The notes beneath the pieces were generated by a model. That model searched no databases. It worked only from the letters and a program-made list of their open reading frames with translations, and had not been told where the DNA came from. The position numbers were made by a program, and so were the translations under genes. From Vulcanimicrobiota bacterium (GTDB lineage Bacteria > Vulcanimicrobiota > Vulcanimicrobiia > Vulcanimicrobiales > Vulcanimicrobiaceae): 64,000 bases of DNA. The stretch is taken from the NCBI GenBank assembly GCA_003151115.1, contig PLWS01000005.1, positions 1 to 64,000 of the forward strand. The letters run 5' to 3'. This document shows positions 33,340 to 41,783 of this stretch, piece by piece. Within the stretch, counting starts at the first letter, position 1. Each line of letters starts with the position of its first letter.

Positions 33340-34946
33340 CGCAATGCCCGCTTACGTTCGTCAGAAGCTCTTAGGTTCGCGTGGTACTCGTCCATAAGTT
33401 CGAGTTCGCCGGCGTTCTTCAAGATGCTCGTTTGGGCCGTCCGCCAGTCGTGAGGTTGCGAACGGAATAGCGGCAGTTTCTTGTTTCGCCGGTACAAGAA
33501 GTACAAGAAGACTCCTAAGATCAACCACCCGGGCCCAGCGACGCGGCCGATATCGTGCGTGATGAGGGTAAAAACGAGAATGGAGAAGATGCCAATGAAG
33601 CCGATCACCGCAATGATCGGAAATTCCACGCGTTCTCCGCGCACGCGCATGGGAATATTAAATGGGATTTTGAATTTGCGCGGCGTCATGGGATCGAAAA
33701 GCCGCAACGCGACCAGCGCGACAAAAACGAACGAGTAACTGGTTGCCGCACCGAAAGCGTAGAGATCGCCCAAAAACGTGATACCGTCTTCGCCGTGGAA
33801 GAGTCGCTGATACACCGCACGCGCCCCATGGTCGAGCTGTGGTAAGGCTGCGAAGATGAGAACGACCACGGCCAACCCGCAGAACGTAAGAATAGAAGCT
33901 GCCGGTGTACGGAAGCGCGCGTGTATTCTTTGAAAGACCGATGGCAGCAGCTTGGATGTGCTCATCGAGTACGCTATGCGCGAGCTGCCGAAGACGCCGG
34001 AATTGGCCGAGATAAGCAGCAGTATTGCGCCGAGGATCGGAACGTAAAACTGTGCGAGCAAGCCATAATACGGGATTTGAGCTGACAAGAGAGCGACGGC
34101 CTTTCCCTGGTTATCGCCATTGCCCGGAAAGAGCTGCCAGAAAGCGATCGCGTGCCCGTGCGCATCGTGAACTGGATGCCACATCTGCATGCCGAGCGCG
34201 AGATTGGAATAACCGACCGCGTAGATGAGGATTGTCAGTATCAGAACCACGGAGGTCCGCGGAATTACCGAAGCCGGCCGCTGCGTTTCTTGGGCTGCTT
34301 GCGAGATCGATTCCAGGCCGACGAAGGAGACGATCGCCAGCGACGTTCCCTGCATCAATCCAAACATCGACGGCCACGAGACGTGCATCGTATGAATGAG
34401 GATCTGCGGCTGAAAGGCGAAGAGGAATCCGAAACAGAGGATGAGCGTTTCGCTTAGCACATCTACTGCCGCCACGCTACCTTGGAATGCAGTGCTCTCA
34501 CGAACTCCGATAACGTTGAGCAGACAGAGCAGCCCGATAAGCCCGAGCACGACCAGGAAATGCGACCAGGGGTGCACCGAAGCCAAGACGGCCGGCAACA
34601 GCTGCGACATGTAGTCGACGCTGGACCAAGCGAACAGCGTAATGTCGATGGTGAAGTCCAATAACACGGCCCAGCCGGCGATGAATCCAAACAAATCGCC
34701 GAGCCCGCGAAGGACAAAGTACTGTCCTCCGCCCGCAACCGGGTACGCAGCCGCAAGCTCGGTGTACGCCAGTCCGATGCAAACGTAGACTAGGCCGGCA
34801 AAGAGAAATGCGAAGTTCGAGGCACCGGCGGCGTAGGCCAACACCAGTCCCAGCCCGATGAAGATGTCGGCGCCGACGTCCGAGTAGCCCCACGAAAACG
34901 ATCCCCACGGCGTTACCGCGCGGCGCAGCTGTGGATTAGAAGACAT
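33336..34946 (-). CDS. APC-superfamily amino acid permease
   Basis: The 536-aa product has about 12 hydrophobic segments and the APC pattern near the N terminus (GYSDVGADIFIGLGLVLAYA), FAGLVYVCIGLAYTELAAAY and SFVGLESISQAAQE. Such proteins exchange or import amino acids. The C-terminal 60 residues are hydrophilic (FLYRRNKKLPLFRSQPHDWR). The substrate is unknown. The gene overlaps the C terminus of yraN by 11 nt on the same strand, so it is part of a long minus-strand cluster. Length is typical for the family. Confidence 0.88.
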   Translation of the reverse strand: MSSNPQLRRAVTPWGSFSWGYSDVGADIFIGLGLVLAYAAGASNFAFLFAGLVYVCIGLAYTELAAAYPVAGGGQYFVLRGLGDLFGFIAGWAVLLDFTIDITLFAWSSVDYMSQLLPAVLASVHPWSHFLVVLGLIGLLCLLNVIGVRESTAFQGSVAAVDVLSETLILCFGFLFAFQPQILIHTMHVSWPSMFGLMQGTSLAIVSFVGLESISQAAQETQRPASVIPRTSVVLILTILIYAVGYSNLALGMQMWHPVHDAHGHAIAFWQLFPGNGDNQGKAVALLSAQIPYYGLLAQFYVPILGAILLLISANSGVFGSSRIAYSMSTSKLLPSVFQRIHARFRTPAASILTFCGLAVVVLIFAALPQLDHGARAVYQRLFHGEDGITFLGDLYAFGAATSYSFVFVALVALRLFDPMTPRKFKIPFNIPMRVRGERVEFPIIAVIGFIGIFSILVFTLITHDIGRVAGPGWLILGVFLYFLYRRNKKLPLFRSQPHDWRTAQTSILKNAGELELMDEYHANLRASDERKRALR

Positions 34947-35277
34947 TGCGGTGCAGCGTCATGCGGTCGCCGTCGAGCGCGACGACGTCGAAGCGATAAT
35001 GAGACCCCGGTGCGACGATCTGCATATAGTCGGCGACGATCCGGCGCAGCGTCGCGCGCTTGCGCGGGCCGACCGCCGAAAGCGCGCTGCCGAAGCTCCG
35101 CGTATCGCGGCGTTTCACCTCGACGAAAACGATCGTCGCGCCGTCGCGGCAGACCAAATCGATCTCGCCGCCCGGCACGCGCACGTTGCGCCTCACGATG
35201 CTGTATCCGGACGATTCCAAAAAAGCGGCCGCGCGGCTCTCGCCGTCGCGGCCTTTGGCGTTGCGCTCAAGCGCCAA
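34936..35277 (-). CDS. yraN: YraN/UPF0102-family nuclease-like protein
   Basis: The TTG start at 35277 gives 113 aa: RNAKGRDGESRAAAFLESSG, then GYSIVRRNVRVPGGEIDLVC (E-D of the nuclease fold), FVEVKRRDTRSFG (ExK) and ALDGDRMTLHRNVF. This is the usual UPF0102 pattern with the Holliday-junction-resolvase-like fold. The function is unclear in all species. Its start overlaps the end of rnhB by 11 nt, the neighbour it has in many genomes. An upstream extension to 35523 has no support because it lies inside rnhB. Confidence 0.9.
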   Translation of the reverse strand: MALERNAKGRDGESRAAAFLESSGYSIVRRNVRVPGGEIDLVCRDGATIVFVEVKRRDTRSFGSALSAVGPRKRATLRRIVADYMQIVAPGSHYRFDVVALDGDRMTLHRNVF

Positions 35278-35974
35278 ACGCGGCTTCCGCTTCCGTGATC
35301 GTAAATCCGAACGCGAGCTGAGCCTCGCGCACGCGCCACCAGCCGGACCGGTGATGCACGCACGGCCCGTGTTCCTTGAGCGCGCGCAAATGTTCAGGCG
35401 TCGAATAGCCCTTATGGTCGGCAAAACCGTAGCGCGGCTCGATTTCATGCAGCTCGCGCAGCAGACCGTCGCGATGCACTTTGGCGACGATCGATGCGGC
35501 CGCGACGATCGCGCTGCGCGCATCGCCTTTGATCAGCGGCTCTTGCGGGCCGGTGAAAGACTTGATGCGCACCGCGTCGGTGATCAGATACTCCGGCAGC
35601 ACCGCCAATGCGGCCAGCGCGCGTTCCATCGCCAGCACGCTTGCCCAATAAATGTTGAGGCGGTCGATTTCCGCGACGCTCGCGCTGCCGATGCTCCATG
35701 CCGAGCAGCGTTCTTTGATCGTGGCGGCTAGCTCCGCGCGCAATTCGGGTTTGACCTGTTTGGAATCGTTGAGCCCGCGCAGCATCAGCGGCTCCGACGC
35801 GACCACGCATGCGGCGACGACGGGACCCGCCAACGGTCCGCGGCCGACTTCGTCGATGCCGCCGACGAACAAGAAGCCTTGCGCGCGCGCGGCCGTTTCA
35901 AAGAAATGAATGCGGTGTAAGCGGCGCCGCTCGCGTTCGTAGGCGTTTTTGGCTTTACGCTGTTTCGACGTCAC
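35267..35974 (-). CDS. rnhB: Ribonuclease HII
   Basis: RNase HII cuts RNA in RNA-DNA hybrids and removes single ribonucleotides from DNA. The 235-aa product has GGIDEVGRGPLAGPVVAACV with the first Asp-Glu pair of the active site, LNDSKQVKPELRAEL, and the later conserved Asp and Asp/Glu residues around YLITDAVRIKSF and ARSAIVAAASIVAKV. The N-terminal KQRKAKNAYERERRRLHRI is a basic extension. It lies between ylqF and yraN on the minus strand, an arrangement common in bacteria. Confidence 0.95.
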   Translation of the reverse strand: MTSKQRKAKNAYERERRRLHRIHFFETAARAQGFLFVGGIDEVGRGPLAGPVVAACVVASEPLMLRGLNDSKQVKPELRAELAATIKERCSAWSIGSASVAEIDRLNIYWASVLAMERALAALAVLPEYLITDAVRIKSFTGPQEPLIKGDARSAIVAAASIVAKVHRDGLLRELHEIEPRYGFADHKGYSTPEHLRALKEHGPCVHHRSGWWRVREAQLAFGFTITEAEAAFGA

Positions 35975-36764
35975 GCGTGGCGCTCTCCAGAGTTATCCTG
36001 CCGAACTTGCCGTCGTTGACATCTTTCACGTACGACCGCGCGGCGTTATGGTAATCGCTCTCTCCGCCGCGCCGCACGAATCCTCGCGCTTGCGCAAACG
36101 CCGGGAGGTCGGGCACCTTCGTCCGGCCGCCGGTCTTTTCCGTCAGCCAGCGGTGAAAACGATCGGCCACATCCTCGGGGTCGTAATGATCGCGAGGCAC
36201 CGCGCCCACCAAGGCAAGTTTCCATTGGGCATCTGCGGAGGCGATACGGGGCACCAGGATGCCGGGCGTATCCATCACCTCGAGCTCGGTGCCGACTTTG
36301 AACCACTGCAGCTGGCGCGTCACGCCGGCCCGATCCTCGGTGCGGGCGACCGAGCGTCCGGCAAGCCCGTTGATGACCGAAGACTTTCCCGAGTTCGGGA
36401 TTCCGACGACCAGCGCACGCTGCGGACGGTGCCCGTCGCCCACCAGGTCGCGCAGGCGGCGTTTCACTTCGACGAACGCGCCCTGCGTTCGCGCGTTCAC
36501 GCTAAGCGAGGGTGGCCCGAGCGCTTCTAGCCACCGCACCGTTTCCGGGCGTTCCGCCAGATCGTCGCGCGTCAGGATCTTCAGCCGGCGTTTATTGCCG
36601 GCGGCTTGGTCCAGCATCGGATTGAATCCGCTATAAGGTACGCGCGCATCGGCCACTTCGATGACGACGTCCACGAGCTTGATGTAATCGGCCATCTTGC
36701 GCATCGCGGCGACCATGTGGCCGGGATACCATTGGATGATTTGCTCGAAGCCGGCGTCTTTCAT
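35955..36764 (-). CDS. ylqF: RbgA/YlqF-family ribosome biogenesis GTPase
   Basis: The 269-aa protein is a circularly permuted GTPase: the G4-type motif comes first (KILTRDDLAE, about residue 75), then G1 (GIPNSGKSSVING), then G3 (DTPGIL). RbgA acts in assembly of the 50S subunit. In most members G4 reads NKxD; here it is TRDD, with Thr for Asn and Arg for Lys, which may alter nucleotide affinity. Start at 36764, 3 bp upstream of the lepB1 stop region. The gene is in the same minus-strand group as lepB and rnhB, as in Bacillus. Confidence 0.92.
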   Translation of the reverse strand: MKDAGFEQIIQWYPGHMVAAMRKMADYIKLVDVVIEVADARVPYSGFNPMLDQAAGNKRRLKILTRDDLAERPETVRWLEALGPPSLSVNARTQGAFVEVKRRLRDLVGDGHRPQRALVVGIPNSGKSSVINGLAGRSVARTEDRAGVTRQLQWFKVGTELEVMDTPGILVPRIASADAQWKLALVGAVPRDHYDPEDVADRFHRWLTEKTGGRTKVPDLPAFAQARGFVRRGGESDYHNAARSYVKDVNDGKFGRITLESATRDVETA

Positions 36765-36767
36765 CGA

Positions 36768-37307
36768 TCAAAACGTGCCGAGCGCGGCCGGCGGCCAGAT
36801 TCCGGCGACGGCTTTGCCCAACACCTGATCTTGCGCGACGAAACCCCAAAAGCGCGAGTCGTTGCTGTCGACGCGATTATCGCCCAACACGTAGAGCGAG
36901 CCGGCCGGCACGGTGACTTCGGGAAAACTCCGGTTGTCGGCAAACCGGACGTACGGTTCGGGCAGCGCGTATCCGTTAACGATCACGGCTCCGCGATTGA
37001 TCGCGATCTTGTCGCCTGGCAAGCCGATGATGCGTTTGATGAAAACTTCGGGCGCCGGCGATTCGTGGCGGAACGCAATGATGTCGCCGCGCTGCGGCGC
37101 GTGCAGATGATACGAGATGGTGTTGATGAGAACGAACTCGCCGCTCGCGATCCGCGGGGCCATCGAAAGCCCCGAAACCTCGGGCGTTCGCATGAAGAAC
37201 GCCAACGCGAGCGCAGCCAACGCAGCGAGTTGCAGCGTCGTCCGTGCGACGGACCGCCAATGCAGTTGCCCTTGCACGGATGAACTTCTTCGCCGCCGGC
37301 GCGGCAA
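36768..37307 (-). CDS. lepB: Signal peptidase I, first of three paralogues
   Basis: The 179-aa protein is a short type I signal peptidase. A membrane anchor (TTLQLAALAALALAFFM) is followed by the serine motif GLSMAPRIASGE and the catalytic Lys motif FIKRIIGLPGDKIAI, with the box D/E region YVLGDNRVDSNDSR. It removes signal peptides at the outer face of the membrane. Compared with the two neighbours it is shorter and more divergent. The serine motif reads LSMAP rather than the usual SMxPTL. Confidence 0.92.
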   Translation of the reverse strand: MPRRRRRSSSVQGQLHWRSVARTTLQLAALAALALAFFMRTPEVSGLSMAPRIASGEFVLINTISYHLHAPQRGDIIAFRHESPAPEVFIKRIIGLPGDKIAINRGAVIVNGYALPEPYVRFADNRSFPEVTVPAGSLYVLGDNRVDSNDSRFWGFVAQDQVLGKAVAGIWPPAALGTF

Positions 37308-37314
37308 ATCCTAA

Positions 37315-38076
37315 TTACAGAATGCGCGCGTGGCTGAACGGCCAGAAGATCACGAACGCCCGGCCGGTAAAAGATGCGGGCTTACCGATCTCGGGTCCGC
37401 TTTGGAACTTGCCCGCGAATTGCGCGAAGCCCCAGACGTGCGAGTCCTCCGAGTCGTTGCGGTTGTCGCCCATCATGAAGTAGCAATCTTTCGGGATACG
37501 ATCGGGCGCGGTCCAATACGACCGCGGCGGAACGTTGGCCGTGTGCGGGTCAAGCCGGTCATAGCTCTTCGGATCGCCCAGTTCGGTCACGTAGATGCCG
37601 TAGTTGCGGATCTTCAGATTGTAGCCGGGGCGCTGCGCTATATAGGGCTCGGAAAGTGCCTTGCCGTTGAGGTAGACGACGCCGTCTCTCACGGCGAGGC
37701 GGTCGCCCGGACGCCCGATCACGCGCTTGATGAAGTCGTCGGTTGTGGGAATCGGCGGCGGAAAGACGACGATGTCGCCTTCGCTCGGCAGCACGAAACG
37801 GTATTGGAATTTGTTGACCAGCAGTACGTCGCCCACTTGCAGTGTGGGAACCATCGAAGCCGACGGTATGTAATACGTGCGCGCCACGAACGTGATCAGC
37901 AAGAACGCGGCGATGCCGGCTACGATGAACGGATCGAGATATTCGCGCGCGAAAACGGCCGACTTTCCGCGCGATCCGGCGGTCACGGGCCGCAGGCTCA
38001 GCACGATTCTGGCCGCCAGAAAGACGGCGACGAGGACGAGGAGTTGGACGGGCGTCACTGCGATAAGTCCCGGCAA
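37315..38076 (-). CDS. lepB: Signal peptidase I, second of three paralogues
   Basis: The 253-aa product begins with two hydrophobic segments (TPVQLLVLVAVFLAARIVLS and PFIVAGIAAFLLITFVARTY), then the catalytic Ser (PSASMVPTLQVGDVLLVNK), the Lys (IKRVIGRPGDRLAV) and box E ([16 protein letters not shown]). All key residues are present. It overlaps nothing but lies 7 bp upstream of the first paralogue and shares its C-terminal pattern with the third. It is probably a recent duplicate of the third, since the two match over most of their length. Confidence 0.95.
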   Translation of the reverse strand: MPGLIAVTPVQLLVLVAVFLAARIVLSLRPVTAGSRGKSAVFAREYLDPFIVAGIAAFLLITFVARTYYIPSASMVPTLQVGDVLLVNKFQYRFVLPSEGDIVVFPPPIPTTDDFIKRVIGRPGDRLAVRDGVVYLNGKALSEPYIAQRPGYNLKIRNYGIYVTELGDPKSYDRLDPHTANVPPRSYWTAPDRIPKDCYFMMGDNRNDSEDSHVWGFAQFAGKFQSGPEIGKPASFTGRAFVIFWPFSHARIL

Positions 38077-38820
38077 TTACTGCAGGACGCGCAGCCGGTT
38101 GAGCGGCCACAAGAGTAAGAACGCGCGCCCCGTAAATTGCGCGGTCGCTTTGGTTGCGGCCAGCGGTCCCGCGGCAAACCGGCCGTGCAGTTGCGCGAAA
38201 CCCCAGATATGTGAATCGTCCGAATCGTTACGGTTGTCTCCCATCACGAAATAAAACCCGGCCGGAACGCGGTCGGGAGCTTGCCAGAGCGCGCGGGGCG
38301 GAACGTCGGCTTGGGCCGGATTCAACCGTTGCGGACCGTTGCCCGTGTCGACCGTGATTCCGTATCCGGCCAGGCGCAAGTCATATGAAGGCGCTTGTGA
38401 AATGTACGGCTCGTCGAGCGGCTTGCCGTTCACGTAGACGATCCCGCCGCTGATGCGCAGCGTATCGCCTGGCACGGCCACGACGCGTTTGATGAAATCG
38501 GTCGGCGATGCAATCGGCGGCTTAAAGACGACGATGTCGCCGCGCGCCGGCGCGTGCACGCGGTATTCGAATTCGTTGACGAGCAGCACATCGTTTTGCT
38601 GCAGCGTTGGAACCATCGAATCAGACGGAATGTAAAACGTCCGGATGACGAACGTGATCAGAAAGAGCGAAGCGAGTCCGGCGACGATGAACGCGTCGAG
38701 ATACTCGCGCAGCGCAACCTTCGCCCTGTCGGCTTTGAAACTGAGCGCAACGCGCGCGACCGCAAAAACACAAATCAGCCCCAGCAGCTGAAGCGGGGAA
38801 AGGGCCAGATTAGCGGGCAG
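38077..38820 (-). CDS. lepB: Signal peptidase I, third paralogue, with a possible CTG start
   Basis: The conserved core starts at the ATG 38616 ([20 protein letters not shown], then [14 protein letters not shown] and [16 protein letters not shown]), but a start there would lose the membrane anchor. Reading upstream in frame gives a close match to the second paralogue: [20 protein letters not shown] and [20 protein letters not shown], with the N terminus lining up at a CTG codon at 38818-38820. No ATG, GTG or TTG lies at that point, so the start may be CTG or the true start is unclear. Its 5' end overlaps rplS by 11 nt. Confidence 0.85.
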   Translation of the reverse strand: MPANLALSPLQLLGLICVFAVARVALSFKADRAKVALREYLDAFIVAGLASLFLITFVIRTFYIPSDSMVPTLQQNDVLLVNEFEYRVHAPARGDIVVFKPPIASPTDFIKRVVAVPGDTLRISGGIVYVNGKPLDEPYISQAPSYDLRLAGYGITVDTGNGPQRLNPAQADVPPRALWQAPDRVPAGFYFVMGDNRNDSDDSHIWGFAQLHGRFAAGPLAATKATAQFTGRAFLLLWPLNRLRVLQ

Positions 38821-39160
38821 CTTTCTTCTCTTTGATACGCGCGGCTTTGCCGACTTTTTCGGTGAGGTAATAGAGGCGGCTGCGGCGGACCGAGCCGCGC
38901 TTGCTGACCTCTATGCGTTCGACGCGCGGGCTATGCAGCAAGAACGTCTTTTCGACGCCGACGCCGTGTGCGACGCGGCGGATCGTGATCGACTCTTGCG
39001 CGCCGCCGCCCTTGCGAACGGTCACGACTCCTTCGAACATCTGCGTGCGCTCTTTGCCGCCCTCGGTGACCTTCGAATAGACTTTCACGGTGTCGCCGGG
39101 ACGGAAATCCGGCACGTTTTCTTTACGCTGCTCTTGATTGAGGAGATCGATGACGTTCAT
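38810..39160 (-). CDS. rplS: Ribosomal protein bL19
   Basis: The 116-aa protein shows the bL19 pattern: [60 protein letters not shown], and [20 protein letters not shown], with a basic tail. It sits at the 30S-50S interface. It is encoded just downstream of trmD on the same strand, which is the standard order. The ATG at 39160 follows a TAAAAT by 9 nt and there is no Shine-Dalgarno sequence, so translation is probably leaderless. Confidence 0.96.
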   Translation of the reverse strand: MNVIDLLNQEQRKENVPDFRPGDTVKVYSKVTEGGKERTQMFEGVVTVRKGGGAQESITIRRVAHGVGVEKTFLLHSPRVERIEVSKRGSVRRSRLYYLTEKVGKAARIKEKKAAR

Positions 39161-39169
39161 GGCTTGGGG

Positions 39170-39199
39170 ATTTTATCACGGGCGCTCGTCGTTCCGCAA
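39170..39199 (-). promoter_or_regulatory. Leaderless-type promoter of rplS
   Basis: On the minus strand TTGCGG (39194-39199) and TAAAAT (39170-39175) are spaced 18 bp and the rplS ATG follows 9 nt after the -10. The -35 lies in the end of trmD, so rplS can be transcribed apart from trmD. Confidence 0.5.
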
Positions 39200-39883
39200 T
39201 GACGGGCCGTCGAGGTCGGGACGCTTGGCGCGCGTTCGCTCCCTGGATGCCTCGCGCCGCCAGCGCGCGATGGCCGCATGGTTTCCGGAAAGGAGCACTT
39301 CGGGCACGTGGACCCCCCGGAAGACCGGCGGACGGGTGTAGCTCGGGTAGTCCAGGCCGCCGGCGCCGAACGACTCGCTCTCCAGCGAGGCGGCCGTCAG
39401 TGTGCCTTCCAGCAGCCGGACGGTCGCGTCGATCATGGCCAAGGCGGGCAGTTCGCCTCCGGTCACCACGAAGTCGCCCAGCGAATACTCTTCGATTGGA
39501 TAGAGCGCTCCGAGGCGATCGTCGATTCCCTCGTAGTGCCCGCAGAGAAAAACGAGCCTATCCTGAGCCGCGAAGCGCCGTGCCTCGGCTTGCGTGAACG
39601 GCTTCCCGGCGGGAGAAGGCATCGCCAAAATGCGGCGCTCGTTGGCCGGAGCCGCGGCAGTTATCGAGTCGAGTATGCGCGCGAGCGGCTCCAGACGCAT
39701 CACCATGCCGGGTCCGCCGCCGTAAGGCTCGTCGTCTGCGCGCTCGTTGCTCTGCAGCGCATCGAGCACGTGGTGATAACGAATGTCGACGACTCCCGCC
39801 TCGACCGCGCGGCCGATGATCGACAATCCGACAAATGGCGCGAACACCTCCGGGAAGAGCGTCAGCACGTCGATCGTGAACAT
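39176..39883 (-). CDS. trmD: tRNA (guanine-37-N1)-methyltransferase
   Basis: TrmD methylates G37 next to the anticodon. From the ATG at 39883 (FTIDVLTLFPEVFAPFVG) the 235-aa protein carries the trefoil-knot SPOUT motifs: YGGGPGMVMRLEPLARILDS, FLCGHYEGIDDRL, and YSLGDFVVTGGELPALAMID. It lies upstream of rplS in the usual order. A longer open frame to 40168 overlaps the TPR gene and is not supported. The start codon is only 7 bp from the divergent TPR gene start. Confidence 0.96.
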   Translation of the reverse strand: MFTIDVLTLFPEVFAPFVGLSIIGRAVEAGVVDIRYHHVLDALQSNERADDEPYGGGPGMVMRLEPLARILDSITAAAPANERRILAMPSPAGKPFTQAEARRFAAQDRLVFLCGHYEGIDDRLGALYPIEEYSLGDFVVTGGELPALAMIDATVRLLEGTLTAASLESESFGAGGLDYPSYTRPPVFRGVHVPEVLLSGNHAAIARWRREASRERTRAKRPDLDGPSLRNDERP

Positions 39884-39890
39884 AGGGCGA

Positions 39891-40346
39891 GTGTTCAACC
39901 TCGGCCGCTTCCTCGCTCCTTGGCGCCGCAAGCCGCTCACGCCGTACGAACTGGCCTTGCGCGATCTGGCGCGGGGAGAATACGCGCAAGCGCTGCGCTG
40001 CTTGGACGCCTTATTAGAAGATGAAACGCTGCGGCCGGCCGACCGTGCCGCCCGTCTCAACAAGCGCGGCGTCGCGCTCGTCAGCTTGCACCGCCGCGAC
40101 GAAGCGCTGGCCGCGTTCGAGGATGCGCTTGCAGTCATGCCGCGTTTCGCGCCCGCGCTCGTCAACATCGGAAACCTGCATCTGGAGTCGGACGAACTCG
40201 AACCGGCCGTAGCCCGGTATCAGGCGGCCATTGCGGCCGACGACCGCTACGGCCCGGCACATCACAATTTAGCCGTAGCCTATAAGCGCATGGGCCGCAC
40301 GGCAGATTCCGTGCGCGAATTGCGACGCGCCGGGAAGCTATTGTAG
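39891..40346 (+). CDS. TPR-repeat protein
   Basis: The GTG at 39891 gives 151 aa with three to four tetratricopeptide repeats: ALRDLARGEYAQALRCLDAL, AARLNKRGVALVSLHRRDEA, PALVNIGNLHLESDELEPAV and YGPAHHNLAVAYKRMGRTAD. Such repeats mediate protein-protein contacts. There is no signal peptide, so it acts in the cytoplasm. A partner is not evident; the gene is divergent from trmD, separated by only 7 bp, and ends 2 bp before the stop of the convergent gene. The upstream extension to 39783 lies inside trmD and is unlikely. Confidence 0.75.
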   Translation: MFNLGRFLAPWRRKPLTPYELALRDLARGEYAQALRCLDALLEDETLRPADRAARLNKRGVALVSLHRRDEALAAFEDALAVMPRFAPALVNIGNLHLESDELEPAVARYQAAIAADDRYGPAHHNLAVAYKRMGRTADSVRELRRAGKLL

Positions 40347-40347
40347 G

Positions 40348-40815
40348 CTATTTCACGAGATCGGTGTTCGTAATGTCTTCGAGATATTCGAAGAGCTGCG
40401 GCAGCGTGATCTTTTCGAGCGCCGTGCGGTGCACGTCGCCGTCGCCTTCTTCGCCTTCGTCACGTAGATAGCAGCGCGACTCGACGCCGCCTTCGCTCTC
40501 GCTGATGAACGAAACCGCAAATCCTTTACCGGGCATCTCGTCGTAAATGCGCATCGTCGCCGGGTTCAGAATCTCGATCGAGTGCGTGGCGTTGTGCGCG
40601 TCGAAAATCGTAATCGTCAAATAGTCGCGGTTGACGATCTCGATCGAGCCGACGACGAAGACGTTCTTGGCCGAGAAAAACTCATGCCCGCGCTTGTTGC
40701 GGCTGGAGACTTCGTAGAAGACCCGGTGCGCGACAAACCTATTGAGAATCTTGCGCAACGTCGAAAGGGAGGCGAGAGTCTCCGTCCGGTTGCCCCGCGT
40801 ATAGATGATCTTCAC
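40348..40815 (-). CDS. Hypothetical protein, 155 aa
   Basis: Not recognised. The GTG start (MKIIYTRGNRTETLASLSTL) leads into a mixed alpha/beta sequence with SRNKRGHEFFSAKNVFVVGS, a beta-rich middle (TITIFDAHNATHSIEILNPA) and an acidic C-terminal helix (TALEKITLPQLFEYLEDITN). No signal peptide or membrane segment is seen. It lies in a 53-bp divergent arrangement with tatA and converges with the TPR gene. Confidence 0.7.
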   Translation of the reverse strand: MKIIYTRGNRTETLASLSTLRKILNRFVAHRVFYEVSSRNKRGHEFFSAKNVFVVGSIEIVNRDYLTITIFDAHNATHSIEILNPATMRIYDEMPGKGFAVSFISESEGGVESRCYLRDEGEEGDGDVHRTALEKITLPQLFEYLEDITNTDLVK

Positions 40816-40868
40816 GGGACGCGCAACCTTGCACAGGGCCGCGGGGCAACCCTCTCAAAAGTGCGGGA

Positions 40869-41135
40869 GTGCTCTCCATACCGGACATGGCGATCCTCGG
40901 CGTGCTCGCGCTGCTCGTTTTCGGCGAGAAGAAGCTGCCCGGCGTTATGCGTCAAGCCGGGCGCGTGATGCGCGAAGTGCAAAACACGTCGCAATCGTTC
41001 TTGCGTGAAATGGATCGTGCGGCGGATGTAAGCGAACCCGTTCCGCCTATCGAAATGCCGGCGGCAGCGCCGGAGCCGGAGCTGCCGTTCGAGCCGGCCG
41101 AATCGATCGAGCCGGAAAAAGAAGCCGAAACTTAG
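40869..41135 (+). CDS. tatA: TatA/TatB-family twin-arginine translocase subunit
   Basis: The 88-aa product has one N-terminal membrane helix (IPDMAILGVLALLVFGEKKL, with the FGxKKLP hinge), an amphipathic helix (MRQAGRVMREVQNTSQSFLR) and an acidic, proline-rich tail. TatA forms the pore that moves folded proteins across the membrane. The GTG start at 40869 places six residues before the helix as in other TatA proteins; an ATG at 40887 is possible. No tatC lies nearby. Confidence 0.88.
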   Translation: MLSIPDMAILGVLALLVFGEKKLPGVMRQAGRVMREVQNTSQSFLREMDRAADVSEPVPPIEMPAAAPEPELPFEPAESIEPEKEAET

Positions 41136-41377
41136 ACGTTAAAGTTGCGGCGGATCTCGGTGATGCGCTCTTGCAAGAGCTGCTTGGCCTGCGATTGGAG
41201 CCGGCCTTTTTGATCTTCGGGCAGGCGCTGAAACACCAAATAGCCTGCGGCCGCGACCAGACCGCCCAGCACGCCTACGAGCAAAGCTTTGCCGGCTTCG
41301 TTCGATACGTCGTTGCCGGGTCGATCGTCCGCGGGCCATTGGTGTTCCGCCGGTGGCGTGCGATAAGTCTCTGTCAT
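41132..41377 (-). CDS. Small single-helix membrane protein
   Basis: The ATG at 41377 has GAGGAGAATTT before it and gives 81 aa: an N-terminal hydrophilic part, a glycine-rich membrane helix (ALLVGVLGGLVAAAGYLVFQ) and a basic tail (KGRLQSQAKQLLQERITEIR). No family is recognised. It converges with tatA with a 4-nt overlap and follows prp on the same strand, where rpmA would be expected. Confidence 0.65.
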   Translation of the reverse strand: MTETYRTPPAEHQWPADDRPGNDVSNEAGKALLVGVLGGLVAAAGYLVFQRLPEDQKGRLQSQAKQLLQERITEIRRNFNV

Positions 41378-41436
41378 GAAATTCTCCTCATAAAGCATTC
41401 GCGGCGGAAGCCTGTCTCTCACTCTTACCCGCGGGG

Positions 41437-41775
41437 TTAGGCTTCTGTTTCCTCGCGGCAGGTGACGTGGCGCGGATACTGCGAGGCAATTTGGGCGATC
41501 GCCAGCCGGGCTGTGTCCACGATGGCCTGTACGCGTTCGTCCTCCCGGCAGCTGCTCGGCCAGCGCAGCGAAAGCGTTCCCGAACTTTGGGTGGCGTCGA
41601 GCGGAACTTTGACGTGCGCCTCCAAGCCGAGGCGCGCGGCCTGCAAGATTCCTGAAACGGCGGCGCAGACGAGTGAGAACTCGTCGGAGCTAGTCTCGGG
41701 CAGCTCGACGTGGCCTTCGGCAAAAACAGAGGACAGCCGGTGCCGGCTGTCCTCGCGAAACGTCACGTTCATCAC
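41437..41775 (-). CDS. prp: Ribosomal-processing cysteine protease Prp
   Basis: Prp trims an N-terminal extension from ribosomal protein bL27. The 112-aa product has the family pattern with the catalytic His in SSVFAEGHVELP and the catalytic Cys in FSLVCAAVSGILQAARLGLE. It sits directly downstream of rplU, the standard place (rplU-prp-rpmA). rpmA is not present here: a small membrane protein gene follows instead. The protein matches by motif and context; identity outside the motif is modest. An odd point is the rather divergent N terminus. Confidence 0.82.
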   Translation of the reverse strand: MMNVTFREDSRHRLSSVFAEGHVELPETSSDEFSLVCAAVSGILQAARLGLEAHVKVPLDATQSSGTLSLRWPSSCREDERVQAIVDTARLAIAQIASQYPRHVTCREETEA

Positions 41776-41783
41776 CGGAGCGC

